Positions 18,232 through 28,623 are shown, numbered from the stretch's first letter. The stretch: DNA of 48,754 nucleotides from Sphingomonadales bacterium (GCA_025351405.1 JANXVZ010000047.1:1-48754), one strand, 5' to 3'. Notes: generated from the sequence alone by a model not told the origin. A program made the numbers and translations.

Positions 18232-19694
18232 TGGATGGCGCCGACTCGAACCCATTCCGTCTCGGCCGCCGCACCTTTCTCGCCGGGGCGGCAACGTTGG
18301 GCGCCGCCAGCTGCACACGCCTCAAGGTTGCGCTGGGCCCCCTGCCCGGCGAGCAGGGCTTGCCGCCGGTGCCGCGGGGTGCCGCTGTCGAGCGATTTCT
18401 CGACGATGTTCAGTTGCGGACGTTCAACTATTTCTGGAACACCACCGAGGAACGTCGCGGCCTTGCACCGGACCGCTTCCCGAACGTTACGTTTTCCAGC
18501 ATCGCGGCGATGGGCTTTGCCCTCACGGCCTTTGTCATCGGCGTCGAACGTGGATTCGTCAGTCGTGCCGATGCCGCAAAACGTACGCTCGCCATGTTGC
18601 GCTGGCTGGTCAGCGCACGGCAGGGCGACGATCCCGCGGCCACGGTGGGATACCGGGGATTCTTTTACCATTTTCTCGACAACACCAGCGGGCTGCGTTT
18701 CGAGAAAACCGAATTGTCGACCGTCGATACGGCCTTGCTGATGGCCGGCGTCCTGCTCGCGCAAAGCTATTTCGACGCGAAGGGGGAAGGCGAGATTCGC
18801 ACGATCGCGGACCGGCTGTATCGCCGTGTCGACTGGCGCTGGGCGATGACGCGCGCGCCGGTCGTGTCCATGGGCTGGACACCTGAAGCCGGCTTCATCG
18901 CCTATGACTGGGTCGCCTATAACGAAGCGATGCTGGTCTATCTGCTCGGGCTGGGTTCTCCCGAGCCCGAGCGCGCGCTCGATCGGGCCAGTTGGGATGC
19001 CTGGAGCGTGCGGCTGGCGACGTACTGGACCGATTCCGGCAGCCTTTCGATGCTGCGCTTCCCACCGATGTTCGGCCACCAGTACAGCCATGTCTGGATT
19101 GACTTCCGCGGTATCCAGGACGAGTTCATGCGGTCCAAGGGCATCGATTATTTCGAGAACAGCCGGCGCGCCACCATCGCGCAACGCAGCTATGCGATGG
19201 CCAACCCTTACGGCTGGCGCGGCTATGGCCCCGACGAGTGGGGCCTTACCGCATGCGACGGCCCCGGCGGTTTCAACATCGATGTGCTCGGCGAACCACG
19301 CAGCTTCCGGTCGTATTCGGCACGCGGGGTCGGTGCATTTGACGACGGCACCATCGCCCCGACCGCTGCGGGCGGATCGATGCCCTTTGCCCCGGAAATC
19401 TGCATACCGGCGCTGATGACGATGCGAGCGCGCCATGGCGACGCGCTATACGGGGCCTACGGCTTCTACGATGCGTACAACCCCACTTTCGATTTCGATC
19501 AGCGCGTTACCCATGGCAAGGTCACGGCCGGCAAGGGCTGGTACGACACCGACTGGATCGGAATCGACCAGGGTCCGATACTCGCCATGATCGAGAATTA
19601 CCGTACCGGTCTTGTCTGGCGGATCATGGCGCGCAATCCCAACATCCGCCGCGGGCTCACACGCGCGGGTTTTACCGGCGGCTGGCTCGGGTGA
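18231..19694 (+). CDS. Glycoamylase-domain (GH144-like) secreted glucanase
   Basis: A 487-residue protein of the 'glucoamylase' Pfam family (PF10091, COG5368), whose characterised members include GH144 endo-beta-1,2-glucanases. Signs are the E-L-S-T-V-D-T-A-L-L-M-A-G segment, F-F-Y-H-F-L-D upstream of it, and Trp/Tyr-rich (alpha/alpha)6-barrel repeats. The N-terminus has a Tat signal (R13-R14-T-F-L) and a Cys at 28 in A-A-S-C, so it may be a Tat-exported lipoprotein. Translation is coupled to the receptor upstream and to the GH3 enzyme downstream. True beta-1,2-glucanase activity is inference from family; some members act on other glucans. Confidence 0.85.
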   Translation: MDGADSNPFRLGRRTFLAGAATLGAASCTRLKVALGPLPGEQGLPPVPRGAAVERFLDDVQLRTFNYFWNTTEERRGLAPDRFPNVTFSSIAAMGFALTAFVIGVERGFVSRADAAKRTLAMLRWLVSARQGDDPAATVGYRGFFYHFLDNTSGLRFEKTELSTVDTALLMAGVLLAQSYFDAKGEGEIRTIADRLYRRVDWRWAMTRAPVVSMGWTPEAGFIAYDWVAYNEAMLVYLLGLGSPEPERALDRASWDAWSVRLATYWTDSGSLSMLRFPPMFGHQYSHVWIDFRGIQDEFMRSKGIDYFENSRRATIAQRSYAMANPYGWRGYGPDEWGLTACDGPGGFNIDVLGEPRSFRSYSARGVGAFDDGTIAPTAAGGSMPFAPEICIPALMTMRARHGDALYGAYGFYDAYNPTFDFDQRVTHGKVTAGKGWYDTDWIGIDQGPILAMIENYRTGLVWRIMARNPNIRRGLTRAGFTGGWLG

Positions 19695-21991
19695 TGACCG
19701 GCATCAGCCGCCGCGAATTGCTCGGGACCGCAATGGTCACGTCTGCCCTGGTGAATGCCCGTCCGGTGTTTGGGATGGCATTGGCTGCGGCGGGGGGGCG
19801 CGATCCGCGGGTCGAGGCGTTGATTGCCGCGATGACCCCGCGCGAAAAGGCGGGGCAGCTGACATTGATGGCGTCGGCAATCGGCGGTCGTGCTGCGACA
19901 GCGCTCAACCCGCCCGGCACCGCCGCCGGCGCTGCCGCCCAGATCGCCGCGGCGCGGGCCGGCGAATTGACCGGAGTCTTCAACGGCGAAGGCAGCGGCT
20001 GGCACCGCCGGTTGCAGGACGCCGCCGTCAACAGCCGCCTCGGCATCCCGATGATCTTCGCTGCCGATGTCATCCACGGCTTTCGCACCATCTTTCCGGT
20101 TCCGCTCGCCGAGGCGGCGAGTTTTGACCCCGGACTTGCGCAGCGGACCGCGCGCGTCGCGGCTATCGAAGCCGCTGCGGCGGGTATCGACTGGACCTTT
20201 GCGCCGATGGTCGACATCGCGCGCGATTCCCGCTGGGGGCGCGGGGTTGAAGGTGCCGGAGAGGATGTGCTGCTGGGCCGCCTGTTCGCCGCCGCCCGCG
20301 TTGCCGGCTTCCAGGGCAGGTCGCTCACCGACCCTGACGCCGTCGCTGCCTGCGCCAAGCACTTCGCCGCCTATGGCGCCGGCGAGGCCGGACTCGACTA
20401 CAACAGTGTCGACATGTCCGAACGCACGTTGCGCGAGATCTATTTTCCACCGTTCGAATCGGCATTGGGCGCGGGCGCCGCGTCGGTGATGGCGGCGTTC
20501 AACGAGATCTCGGGCATCCCGGCGACGGCAAACCATTGGCTGCTCAGCGATGTGCTGCGCGGCGAGTGGGGATTTCGCGGGCTCGTCGTATCGGATTATA
20601 CCGCCGACGAAGAACTTATCGCGCACGGCTTTGCCCGTGATGGACGGGACGCCGCACGACTGGCGTTTCTGGCCGGCGTCGACATGAGCATGCAAAGCGG
20701 GTTGTACCTGGCGCATTTGCCCGAACTCGTTGCCAGCGGGGCCGTACCCGTGGCGCGGCTTGACGAAGCCGTGCGCCGGGTGTTGACCCTGAAGGCTGCC
20801 GTGGGCCTGCTCGACGATCCGTTTCGCCGGCTTGGCGCAGGGCGTGAACGGCGACTTGTACGGCGACCAGCGCACCTTGCCCTGGCGCTCGAGGCGGCAA
20901 GGCGCGCCATCGTGTTGCTGAAGAATGATGGCAACCTACTGCCGTTGGCACAAGGCCAGCGGGTCGCGCTGATCGGGCCGTTCGCTGCGGGGGCCCACGA
21001 TCTGATCGGGCCGTGGAATGTCTATGGCGATGATGGCGAGGCTGTCGATCTGGCGACGGGCCTTCGCGCGGCGCTGCGCGATCCTGCCCTGCTGACGGTT
21101 GCGGCAGGCTCCGGGGTGGAGGCTGCATTGCCTGGCGGAATTGGCGCTGCCGTTGCCGCGGCACGTGCCGCCGATGTCGTTGTTCTCGCGATCGGAGAGG
21201 CAGCGAACATGTCGGGCGAAGCCCAGTCACGGACCGACGTGACAGTGCCGGCTCCACAGCGCGATCTGGTGCGCGCTGTTGTCGCCACCGGCAAGCCGGT
21301 CGTGATCGTCCTGACGACGGGTCGCGCCCTGGCGCTGGACGATGCCGTGCTGGCGGCGCCGGCGATTCTGGTCAGCTGGTTTCTCGGATCCGCGGCGGGC
21401 ACTGCCATTGCCGAAACGCTGGTAGGCCACAGCGCCCCCTCCGGTCGCCTTCCCGTCAGTTTCCCGATTGAAAGCGGCCAGGAACCATATCACTACGATC
21501 ACAAACCTACGGGTCGTCCACAGCCACCTGGCGCGCTGCAGCCATACAAGGCGCGCTATCGAACCGTTCCGAACCTGGCGCGCTTCGCTTTCGGTCATGG
21601 CCTGACCTACGGCCAGATGGTCTACGGCGATCCGGACGTCGGGGGCGGCGAGCTTGGCTGGAACCACACTATCGATGTTTCGGTGCTGGTGACCAACACC
21701 GGCAAGACCGATGCATCCGAAGTCGTGCAAGTGTATGTGCACGCCCGCAGCGCGTCGGTGACACAGCCGGTGCGCCGGCTCATTGCCTTTCGGCGGTGTC
21801 GAATTGCGCCGGGCACGTCCGAGACGGTCCACTTTGTCCTAGACCGCAAGGACCTTGGCTTCACCGGTATCGACGGTCGCGCCACCGTCGAGCCGGGACG
21901 TTTCGATATCTGGATCGCGCCATCCGCGGAAGCCGGCCAGCCCGCCCAAATCGAGCTGCAGCCGCCGATTGCCTCCGCCTCGGCGCCATGA
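19694..21991 (+). CDS. Beta-glucosidase, glycoside hydrolase family 3 (BglX-like)
   Basis: A 765-residue exported beta-glucosidase that would finish the breakdown of gluco-oligosaccharides. A Tat-type signal (S-R-R-E-L-L, R6-R7) opens the protein. The GH3 N-domain has K-H-F-A-A-Y-G and the nucleophile Asp301 in V-V-S-D-Y-T. The GH3 C-domain follows from about residue 390, and a fibronectin III-like domain ends the protein (about 660-755). A GTG lies one codon upstream, but ATG 19694 shares its A with the previous stop in the TGATG overlap. GH3 enzymes accompany GH144 in known beta-1,2-glucan loci. Confidence 0.93.
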   Translation: MTGISRRELLGTAMVTSALVNARPVFGMALAAAGGRDPRVEALIAAMTPREKAGQLTLMASAIGGRAATALNPPGTAAGAAAQIAAARAGELTGVFNGEGSGWHRRLQDAAVNSRLGIPMIFAADVIHGFRTIFPVPLAEAASFDPGLAQRTARVAAIEAAAAGIDWTFAPMVDIARDSRWGRGVEGAGEDVLLGRLFAAARVAGFQGRSLTDPDAVAACAKHFAAYGAGEAGLDYNSVDMSERTLREIYFPPFESALGAGAASVMAAFNEISGIPATANHWLLSDVLRGEWGFRGLVVSDYTADEELIAHGFARDGRDAARLAFLAGVDMSMQSGLYLAHLPELVASGAVPVARLDEAVRRVLTLKAAVGLLDDPFRRLGAGRERRLVRRPAHLALALEAARRAIVLLKNDGNLLPLAQGQRVALIGPFAAGAHDLIGPWNVYGDDGEAVDLATGLRAALRDPALLTVAAGSGVEAALPGGIGAAVAAARAADVVVLAIGEAANMSGEAQSRTDVTVPAPQRDLVRAVVATGKPVVIVLTTGRALALDDAVLAAPAILVSWFLGSAAGTAIAETLVGHSAPSGRLPVSFPIESGQEPYHYDHKPTGRPQPPGALQPYKARYRTVPNLARFAFGHGLTYGQMVYGDPDVGGGELGWNHTIDVSVLVTNTGKTDASEVVQVYVHARSASVTQPVRRLIAFRRCRIAPGTSETVHFVLDRKDLGFTGIDGRATVEPGRFDIWIAPSAEAGQPAQIELQPPIASASAP

Positions 21992-22054
21992 GGCACCGTG
22001 CGTCACCGCCGCCAGAGCGAGCGTGCCAGCAGATGGCGACGTGAGGCACATAAC

Positions 22055-22522
22055 TCAGGGACGATCATCTGCGCCTTTGCGCCAGATCCCGAACAGGCCG
22101 GAGCCGATCTTGATGAGGTTCAGCGTGACCGAAAGCGGCTTCACATCGGGGAGCATCATCAGGACCAGTTCGCCCGCGTCGATACCGACGTCGATCAGGT
22201 CGATGGTCAGGCGGCCCTTCCCCAGCGCATCGATCAGCCTGAGCGCCTGGCCGCCTGCATCGGGTGGAGTGGCGGCACCACAGAGGTCGGCAATCGCGAA
22301 TACGATCTTTTGCACCTCGTCCGACATCTGGCCGGCACCATCACCGGGAACCCCAGGCCGGCCGAGCGGTATCGTGTCGATGAAGCGGTGGTCGAGAAGG
22401 TGGTCCGGAAGACGGAGGCCGTGTCCCACCATGCCCGAGCCCGTCGATCCCACTGCCAGCGGCGTTCCGGGTGGTTGGCTGCTTATCGTCGAAAGTACCG
22501 GCTGCGATACCGCGATCTTCAT
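22055..22522 (-). CDS. Hypothetical protein downstream of kdpE
   Basis: I do not recognise this protein. The reading frame gives about 155 residues from ATG 22522 (162 from 22543). The C-terminal two thirds look coding: regular codon use with GC-rich third positions and a helix-rich pattern (Q-K-I-V-F-A-I-A-D-L; Q-A-L-R-L-I-D-A-L-G; L-I-D-V-G-I-D-A-G-E-L). The N-terminal third is rich in Pro, Gly and Ser and less convincing. It lies on the same strand as kdpE, about 105 bases behind it, and converges on the GH3 gene. Overlapping plus-strand frames have poorer composition. Confidence 0.5.
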   Translation of the reverse strand: MKIAVSQPVLSTISSQPPGTPLAVGSTGSGMVGHGLRLPDHLLDHRFIDTIPLGRPGVPGDGAGQMSDEVQKIVFAIADLCGAATPPDAGGQALRLIDALGKGRLTIDLIDVGIDAGELVLMMLPDVKPLSVTLNLIKIGSGLFGIWRKGADDRP

Positions 22523-22627
22523 AGCCCTTCTCCCATCCGCCACCGGGCGCGAAGGGCCATCCTTCCTGCCTCGATGCCGACAAGCAAGTCACGCTTTCGG
22601 CGCCCGCGCCAATGCGCAGCTGCAAAC

Positions 22628-23299
22628 TCAGTGCATCAGTCGGTAACCGACTCCCGGTTCGTTGCGGATGAGTGATGGCGATGACGGGTCCACCTCCAGC
22701 TTGCGGCGCAGGCTGCGCACGGTGACGCGCAGATATTCGACATCCGCCGCATGGGCTTCGCCCCAGACCGATATCAGAAGCTGGCGATGGGTGATGACCC
22801 TGCCGGGGTGGCGCGCAAGTTCGGCAAGCAAGGCCAGTTCCTTGCGGGTTAGAGGCACCTCGGCACCGTTCAACCGCACTTCCCGTCGCGGCATGTCGAT
22901 GCTGATACCGCCAACGACCAGCGGGCCGGTCTTTGCGCCGCCGCGATGGCGCAGGGCGGTCCGGACACGGGCAAGCAATTCGTCGGTATCGAATGGTTTG
23001 ACGATATAGTCATCGGCGCCAAGATCGAGTGCCGCGACCTTTTCCGACGTCGCGTCCCGTGCCGTGAGGACGATGACAGCTCGGTCGAGCGCCGTTAGCA
23101 GTGGCACGAGTTCCAGTCCGTCCCGATCGGGCAGGCCGAGGTCGAGCAAGACGAGTTCGCAGCCGGTGCGACGGGCGAGGGCCAGCCCATCGGCCGCATT
23201 GGCGGCATCGTCGACGCCATGGCCGGCGCGTTCCAGCGCGCCGCGGACCAGCCGACGGATTGCGGGCTCGTCGTCGATGATCAGGATTGGCGCGGTCAT
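22628..23299 (-). CDS. kdpE: KDP operon response regulator KdpE
   Basis: A 223-residue OmpR-type regulator that activates kdpFABC when potassium is low. The receiver domain has the acidic pair D9-D10, the phospho-acceptor D53 in L-L-D-L-G-L-P, and the K in I-V-K-P-F. The winged-helix DNA-binding domain occupies the last 100 residues (L-T-R-K-E-L-A-L-L; L-R-V-T-V-R-S-L-R-R-K-L). It overlaps the kdpD stop by four bases, so sensor and regulator are co-translated. Confidence 0.96.
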   Translation of the reverse strand: MTAPILIIDDEPAIRRLVRGALERAGHGVDDAANAADGLALARRTGCELVLLDLGLPDRDGLELVPLLTALDRAVIVLTARDATSEKVAALDLGADDYIVKPFDTDELLARVRTALRHRGGAKTGPLVVGGISIDMPRREVRLNGAEVPLTRKELALLAELARHPGRVITHRQLLISVWGEAHAADVEYLRVTVRSLRRKLEVDPSSPSLIRNEPGVGYRLMH

Positions 23300-25935
23300 G
23301 CAGGCGCAAAGCCGCGTCGGATCGCCGCTTCCGGCCAGGTGATCGTAAAGCGCGCACCCGCAGCATCGTTGCGGTTCGCGGCCGTGGCGGATAAGCCCAT
23401 CGCGCTGGCAAATCCCTTGACGATGGCGAGACCCAGACCCGTGCCGCCGCTGCGATCATCGCCTTCGACGCGGGCAAATCGATCGAACAGCATCGCCTCC
23501 TGCCCCGCGGGCAACCCCGGCCCGGCATCGAGGACCGACAAAGTCAATCCATTGGACGTGCGACGACCCTCGATGGTGATGGCACTGCCTTCGGGCGCGA
23601 ACTTCGCGGCGTTGCCGATCAGGTTGATGAGAATGTGGTGAAGCAGGCGCGGATCGGCCTCCACCAGCGGCAGCGACGGCGGCACGTCGAGCACGAGCCT
23701 GTGGTGGAGAAGCTCCGCCTTGAGGTCGTGAACCGCGCCGCCGATGGCGTCGACCAGATCGGTCGCCTCGGCCTTGACCGAGACCGAGCCACTGTCGAGC
23801 CGCGTCATTTCGACCAGATCGTCGAACACCCGGCGCAGGCGGCGTGCTTGCGCCTTCAACGTCGCGGCAATCGGCGAAGGACTGTCGGCCGCAAGCGCCT
23901 CGGCGGCCGCAACCACCGACGTCAGCGGTGTCTTCAAGTCATGGCCTATCGAAGCGAGCAGTGTCACACGCAACTCGTCGCGCTGTCTCAGGTTGTCGAG
24001 TTCCCGGGCGTCGGCCTCCAGCCGGATACGTTCCTGCGCCAGCGCCGCCTGGCCAACAAGGGTGGAGAACAACAACCGCCGATCGCCCGGAATCGGCTCT
24101 CGATGATCGCGCGCCACTCCCAGGATGGCGAGCACACCCAGGGCGGTTGCCAGCGGGTGGAATTGCCACTCGCTCGACGTCAGCGTCGAGGTGTCGGTCC
24201 CGGCTGGCTCGCCCCGGTCGAAAGCCCATTGCGCCGCGGCAAGATCGATCGGACCGAGCGCCGGATCGGGAGGGCTTGCAGCGATCGCCAGCAATTGGCC
24301 GTTATGACTGGCCAGCAATACGGTCTGCACGGTCAGCAATCGGCCGATCTCGTCGCAAACAGCCTGCGCCGTGCCGGCTTCGTCCGACGTGGCCGCAAGG
24401 CGCTGGCCGAAAGCGGCAATCGCTGCATTCTCCTGGGCAGCGCGGGCGCCGATATTGGCTTCGCGCTTGAGCCGGCCGGCAAGTTGTGACGCAAAGATCG
24501 CCACCCCGGTCAGCACCAATAGCGTTACCAGGTTTTGCGGATCTGCGATCGTGAACGTGTAAAGCGGTGGCAAAAAGAAGAAGTTATAGGCCAGCGCCGC
24601 AACCGCGCTGGCGACAAGCGAGGGGCGCAAACCAAGCAGGGTCGCCGCAGTGATCACCGGCACGAGATAAAGGAGGTCGACGCTATTGACGCCGACCAGA
24701 GGCACCATCAGCACCGCCAGCGCCGTGGTAACCGCCACCATGGCGACGGCGATGCCGGTCGCCCTCCATGGCCATGCCGATGCAACGCCGGACAAATCCG
24801 CCGGCCCTTCGGCCATCGCCGGCACGACATGGACGGTAATGCCGTCAAGATCGCGCACCAGATCGCCGACAACCGAGCGGTGGCGCAGTTCGAACCACCA
24901 CGAGCGGCTGGTCTTACCGATGACGAGCATTGTCGCCCGCGCCTCGCGCAGATAGCCGCTGAGCCCGGAGGTGACATCGGTGGCAGGGACGGTGGCGATG
25001 CTGGCACCCAGTGTTGCCGCCAGCTTCAGTGCGGCGGCAACGCGGTCACGTGCCGCGCCCGGCAGGGCTGCGCTGCGCGGCGTTTCGACGACGAGCGCGG
25101 TCCATGGTGCGTCGAGCGCATCGGCAAGGCGCTTTGCCGTGCGGACCAGGGTTTCCGCGCCCGGCTGATCGCCAATGGCAACGACGATTCGCTCGCTCGC
25201 CGCCCACTGCCCGCCGACACCGATGCTCCGGACATGGTCGAGCATCTGGCGATCGACAGCTTGTGCAGCGCGGCGCAGCGCCAGCTCACGCAGCGCCGAC
25301 AGGTTGGATTTGGAGAAGAAATGGCCGAGTGCGCGGCTGGCCTCCTCGGGAATGTATATCTTGCCGGCCTTCAACCGTTCGATCAGTTCATCCGGGGGCA
25401 GGTCGACAAGCTCGATGTCGGCATCGTCCAAAACCGCGTCCGGCACCGTTTCGCGGACCCGCACTTGGGTGAAACCGGCGACGACGTCGTTGAGGCTTTC
25501 GACGTGCTGGATGTTGACCGTCGTCAGCACGTCGATGCCGGCGTCGCGCAGTTCCTCGATATCCTGCCAGCGTTTGGGATGGCGACTGCCAGGCCCATTC
25601 GAATGCGCCAGTTCATCGACCAATGCGACCTCGGGGGCCCGGTCGAGCAGTGCGTCGATATCGAGTTCGTCAAGGGTGTGCGGGCCATGGGCAACGGTGC
25701 GCCGCGGCAGCACTTCGAGCGATGTCACCAGCGCCTCGGTATCGGCGCGTCCGTGGGTCTCGACGAGGCCGATGACGACGTCACGGCCTGCCTTGGCCAG
25801 TTCTGCACCCTCGCGCAGCATTTCGTAGGTCTTGCCGACGCCGGGCGCGGCGCCGAGCAGTATCTTCAATCGCCCACGGCCTTCGCGGCGCGCGGCGCGC
25901 AGCAGGGCTTCGGGAGAGGGCCGGTGGCTGGTCAC
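23296..25935 (-). CDS. kdpD: Potassium/turgor sensor histidine kinase KdpD
   Basis: An 879-residue sensor kinase. In order: the KdpD N-domain with Walker A G-A-A-P-G-V-G-K-T (28-36), a universal-stress-like domain (about 240-365), four close membrane helices (about 390-500), a GAF-type segment, the HisKA box with phospho-acceptor H665 (S-I-G-H-D-L-K-T-P-L-T), and the ATPase domain (N-L-I-G-N-A-A-K-F; G-G-T-G-L-G-L-A-I-V). The start is GTG 25935, overlapping the kdpC stop (GTGA). The whole kdpFABC-DE run is therefore likely one transcript. Confidence 0.96.
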   Translation of the reverse strand: MTSHRPSPEALLRAARREGRGRLKILLGAAPGVGKTYEMLREGAELAKAGRDVVIGLVETHGRADTEALVTSLEVLPRRTVAHGPHTLDELDIDALLDRAPEVALVDELAHSNGPGSRHPKRWQDIEELRDAGIDVLTTVNIQHVESLNDVVAGFTQVRVRETVPDAVLDDADIELVDLPPDELIERLKAGKIYIPEEASRALGHFFSKSNLSALRELALRRAAQAVDRQMLDHVRSIGVGGQWAASERIVVAIGDQPGAETLVRTAKRLADALDAPWTALVVETPRSAALPGAARDRVAAALKLAATLGASIATVPATDVTSGLSGYLREARATMLVIGKTSRSWWFELRHRSVVGDLVRDLDGITVHVVPAMAEGPADLSGVASAWPWRATGIAVAMVAVTTALAVLMVPLVGVNSVDLLYLVPVITAATLLGLRPSLVASAVAALAYNFFFLPPLYTFTIADPQNLVTLLVLTGVAIFASQLAGRLKREANIGARAAQENAAIAAFGQRLAATSDEAGTAQAVCDEIGRLLTVQTVLLASHNGQLLAIAASPPDPALGPIDLAAAQWAFDRGEPAGTDTSTLTSSEWQFHPLATALGVLAILGVARDHREPIPGDRRLLFSTLVGQAALAQERIRLEADARELDNLRQRDELRVTLLASIGHDLKTPLTSVVAAAEALAADSPSPIAATLKAQARRLRRVFDDLVEMTRLDSGSVSVKAEATDLVDAIGGAVHDLKAELLHHRLVLDVPPSLPLVEADPRLLHHILINLIGNAAKFAPEGSAITIEGRRTSNGLTLSVLDAGPGLPAGQEAMLFDRFARVEGDDRSGGTGLGLAIVKGFASAMGLSATAANRNDAAGARFTITWPEAAIRRGFAPA

Positions 25936-26534
25936 CCGCCCGATTTAGCAGTTTTCGGCGCCGAAATCCGATCGAGTTCGCGGTTGAGCGCCAGCACGTT
26001 GACGCGCGGTTCGCCAAGGATGCCCAGCAACGGCCCCTTTGCCTGCCGCACGATCAGGGCTTCCACCTCCATGGGAGAAATCCCGCGCGCCCGTGCAACA
26101 CGCACCGCCTGCACGCGCGCGGCCGCCGGGCTGATATCGGGGTCGAGCCCCGAACCGGAGGCGGTAACCAGGTCGACCGGCACTGCGCCAAGGACTCCCT
26201 CATGACGCAGCGCCTGCACCGAAGCGGCAATGCGGTCCGCCAGATCCTTCGATCCCGGCGCAAGATTCGAGCCCGATGACGAACTGGCATCATAACCCTT
26301 GCCCGCCGCCGATGGACGCGGATGGAAATTGGCTGCCGCGGCGAAATCCTGCCCGATCAACGCCGAACCGATCGTCTTGCCATCTACGACGATGAGGCTG
26401 CCGCGGGCCTCGGCTGGCAATAACAGCCCGGCAACACCGGTGATGGCGAGTGGATAGGCAATGCCGACCAGCAAGGTAAAGCCGATCAACAGTACAAGCG
26501 CGGGACGCAGGGCCAAGCGCAGTTCGGTAAACAT
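25932..26534 (-). CDS. kdpC: Potassium-transporting ATPase subunit KdpC
   Basis: A 200-residue single-pass subunit that stabilises the KdpFABC complex and raises ATP affinity of KdpB. It has an N-terminal membrane helix (about 10-35), then the family motif N-F-H-P-R-P-S-A-A-G and the D-L-V-T-A-S-G-S-G-L-D-P-D-I-S-P-A-A-A stretch. ATG 26534 fits the family N-terminus; the longer open frame upstream overlaps kdpB. Confidence 0.95.
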   Translation of the reverse strand: MFTELRLALRPALVLLIGFTLLVGIAYPLAITGVAGLLLPAEARGSLIVVDGKTIGSALIGQDFAAAANFHPRPSAAGKGYDASSSSGSNLAPGSKDLADRIAASVQALRHEGVLGAVPVDLVTASGSGLDPDISPAAARVQAVRVARARGISPMEVEALIVRQAKGPLLGILGEPRVNVLALNRELDRISAPKTAKSGG

Positions 26535-26574
26535 CACGATATCCCTCGGGCAGTTTGGTTGAGCATTTGCAGCA

Positions 26575-28623
26575 TCACGCCAAGCCAAGCCCGGTGACTG
26601 CCAGGTCGATGGCCTTGATACCGATGAACGGCGCGACCAGCCCCCCGACGCCATAGATGGCCAAGTTGCGGGCCAGAAGGTCGCCGGCGGGCGCCGGGCG
26701 GTACGCAACGCCCCGCAATGCCAGTGGCACCAGCGCCGGAATAATCAGCGCATTGAAGATGATCGCCGAAAGAATGGCGCTTTCGGGGCTGCCCAGTCGC
26801 ATGACATTGAGCACGCCGAGCCCTGGATAAAGCACCACGAAAATTGCCGGCAAGATCGCAAAATACTTTGCCACGTCATTGGAAATCGAAAAGGTCGTCA
26901 ACGCCCCGCGGGTCATCAAAAGCTGCTTTCCCAGCCCGACAATTTCGATCAGCTTTGTCGGGTCGCTGTCGAGATCGACCATGTTTCCAGCCTCGCGAGC
27001 GGCTTGCGTGCCAGTATTCATGGCGACACCAACATCGGATTGCGCCAGCGCCGGCGCGTCGTTGGTGCCATCGCCGCACATCGCGACGAGCTTGCCGCCA
27101 GCCTGCTCCTTGCGGATCAACGCCAGCTTGTCCTCGGGCGTTGCCTCGGCAAGGAAGTCATCGACCCCGCTTTCGGCGGCGATGCTGGCGGCGGTCAGCG
27201 GGTTGTCACCCGTAATCATCACGGTGCGAATGCCCATGCGGCGCAATTCACCGAAACGCTCGCGGATTCCGGCCTTGATGATGTCCTTCAGCGGCACCAC
27301 CCCCAGCAACCGCGCGCCATCGGCAACCGCCAGCGGCGTGCCGCCGGCGCGGGCAATATCATCGGAAATCCGCACCAGTGCCGCCGCCGAAGCCGGATCG
27401 ACGCGTGATCCCAGCCGCTTCAACACCGCGTCGACCGCCCCCTTGACCAGTTCGCGCGCCTCGTCCCCGGCACCGATGGTAACGCCCGAGACGCGAGTCT
27501 GGGCGGTGAACGCAATCGGCACGGCATCGGACGGCAAGGCATCGCCTGCGCCGGCAAGCGCGACGATCGAGCGCCCTTCCGGCGTTTCATCGGCAAGGCT
27601 CGCCAGCCGCGCCGCAGCGATCAATTCCGCTTCGGAAACGCCCGGGACCGGCAGGAAGGCCGTGGCCTGGCGGTCGCCGAGCGTGATGGTGCCGGTCTTG
27701 TCGAGCAGGAGGGTGTCGATATCACCCGCCGCCTCCACCGCGCGGCCGGATTTTGCCAGCACGTTGAACCGTACCAGCCGGTCCATGCCGGCAATCCCGA
27801 TGGCCGACAGCAGCGCCGAAATGGTTGTCGGGATAAGCGTCACGAACAGCGCCACGAGCACGGGTACGGCGATAATGCCGCCGGCATACGCAGCAAAACT
27901 GGGCAGCGTCGCCACCGCGATCAGGAAGATCAACGTCAACCCGGCGAGCAGGATCGTCAGGGCAATCTCGTTGGGTGTCTTCTGCCGCGACGCGCCCTCG
28001 ACGAGTGCGATCATCCTGTCCAGAAAGCCTTCGCCCGCTGCCGCCGTGACGCGCACGGTGATGCTGTCCGAAATCACCCGCGTTCCCGCCGTCACGGCCG
28101 ACCGGTCGCCGCCGGCCTCGCGGATGACAGGGGCGCTTTCGCCGGTGATTGCGGCTTCGTTGACGCTGGCGACCCCGGCGACGACTTCGCCATCGGCCGG
28201 GATCAGCTCGCCGGTCTCGACAATCACCAGATCGTCGACTTGCAACTGGCCGGCAGGAACAATGCGCCACGCCTTGGCAAGGGCGCCATCGGCCCCGGCC
28301 AGGCGCTTGGCCGACAGTTCGGCCTTGGTGGCGCGCAGCGAGGCCGCCTGTGCCTTGCCGCGTCCTTCGGCGAGCGCCTCGGCAAAGTTGCCGAACAGCA
28401 CTGTCAACCACAACCAGAACACCAGCTGGCCTTCGAAGCCGGGATGCCCGGTGCCGGCAGCAAGGCCCTTGATCCACAAGACCGTCGAAAGCAACGCCAC
28501 GATGGCAACGACGAACATCACCGGGTTTTTGGCCAGCAGCCGAGGATCAAGCTTGACGAAGCTGTCCCTGATGGCGGCCGACATCAGCGGCCCGGTAAAA
28601 AGTGATGCGGGAGCGTTTGGCAT
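26575..28623 (-). CDS. kdpB: Potassium-transporting P-type ATPase subunit KdpB
   Basis: The 682-residue catalytic subunit that hydrolyses ATP to drive high-affinity potassium uptake. The phosphorylated Asp308 lies in D-K-T-G-T, one position from E. coli D307. The T-G-E-S dephosphorylation loop (I-T-G-E-S-A-P-V) and the [12 protein letters not shown] hinge are intact, and about seven membrane helices are seen. It begins 12 bases after the kdpA stop. Confidence 0.97.
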   Translation of the reverse strand: MPNAPASLFTGPLMSAAIRDSFVKLDPRLLAKNPVMFVVAIVALLSTVLWIKGLAAGTGHPGFEGQLVFWLWLTVLFGNFAEALAEGRGKAQAASLRATKAELSAKRLAGADGALAKAWRIVPAGQLQVDDLVIVETGELIPADGEVVAGVASVNEAAITGESAPVIREAGGDRSAVTAGTRVISDSITVRVTAAAGEGFLDRMIALVEGASRQKTPNEIALTILLAGLTLIFLIAVATLPSFAAYAGGIIAVPVLVALFVTLIPTTISALLSAIGIAGMDRLVRFNVLAKSGRAVEAAGDIDTLLLDKTGTITLGDRQATAFLPVPGVSEAELIAAARLASLADETPEGRSIVALAGAGDALPSDAVPIAFTAQTRVSGVTIGAGDEARELVKGAVDAVLKRLGSRVDPASAAALVRISDDIARAGGTPLAVADGARLLGVVPLKDIIKAGIRERFGELRRMGIRTVMITGDNPLTAASIAAESGVDDFLAEATPEDKLALIRKEQAGGKLVAMCGDGTNDAPALAQSDVGVAMNTGTQAAREAGNMVDLDSDPTKLIEIVGLGKQLLMTRGALTTFSISNDVAKYFAILPAIFVVLYPGLGVLNVMRLGSPESAILSAIIFNALIIPALVPLALRGVAYRPAPAGDLLARNLAIYGVGGLVAPFIGIKAIDLAVTGLGLA

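Noticed and set aside
18231-19694. Calling the glycoamylase-domain protein a GH15 glucoamylase
   Set aside because: The ELSTVDTALL segment and overall build fit the PF10091/COG5368 family, not GH15, and the GH3 beta-glucosidase neighbour favours a beta-glucan.
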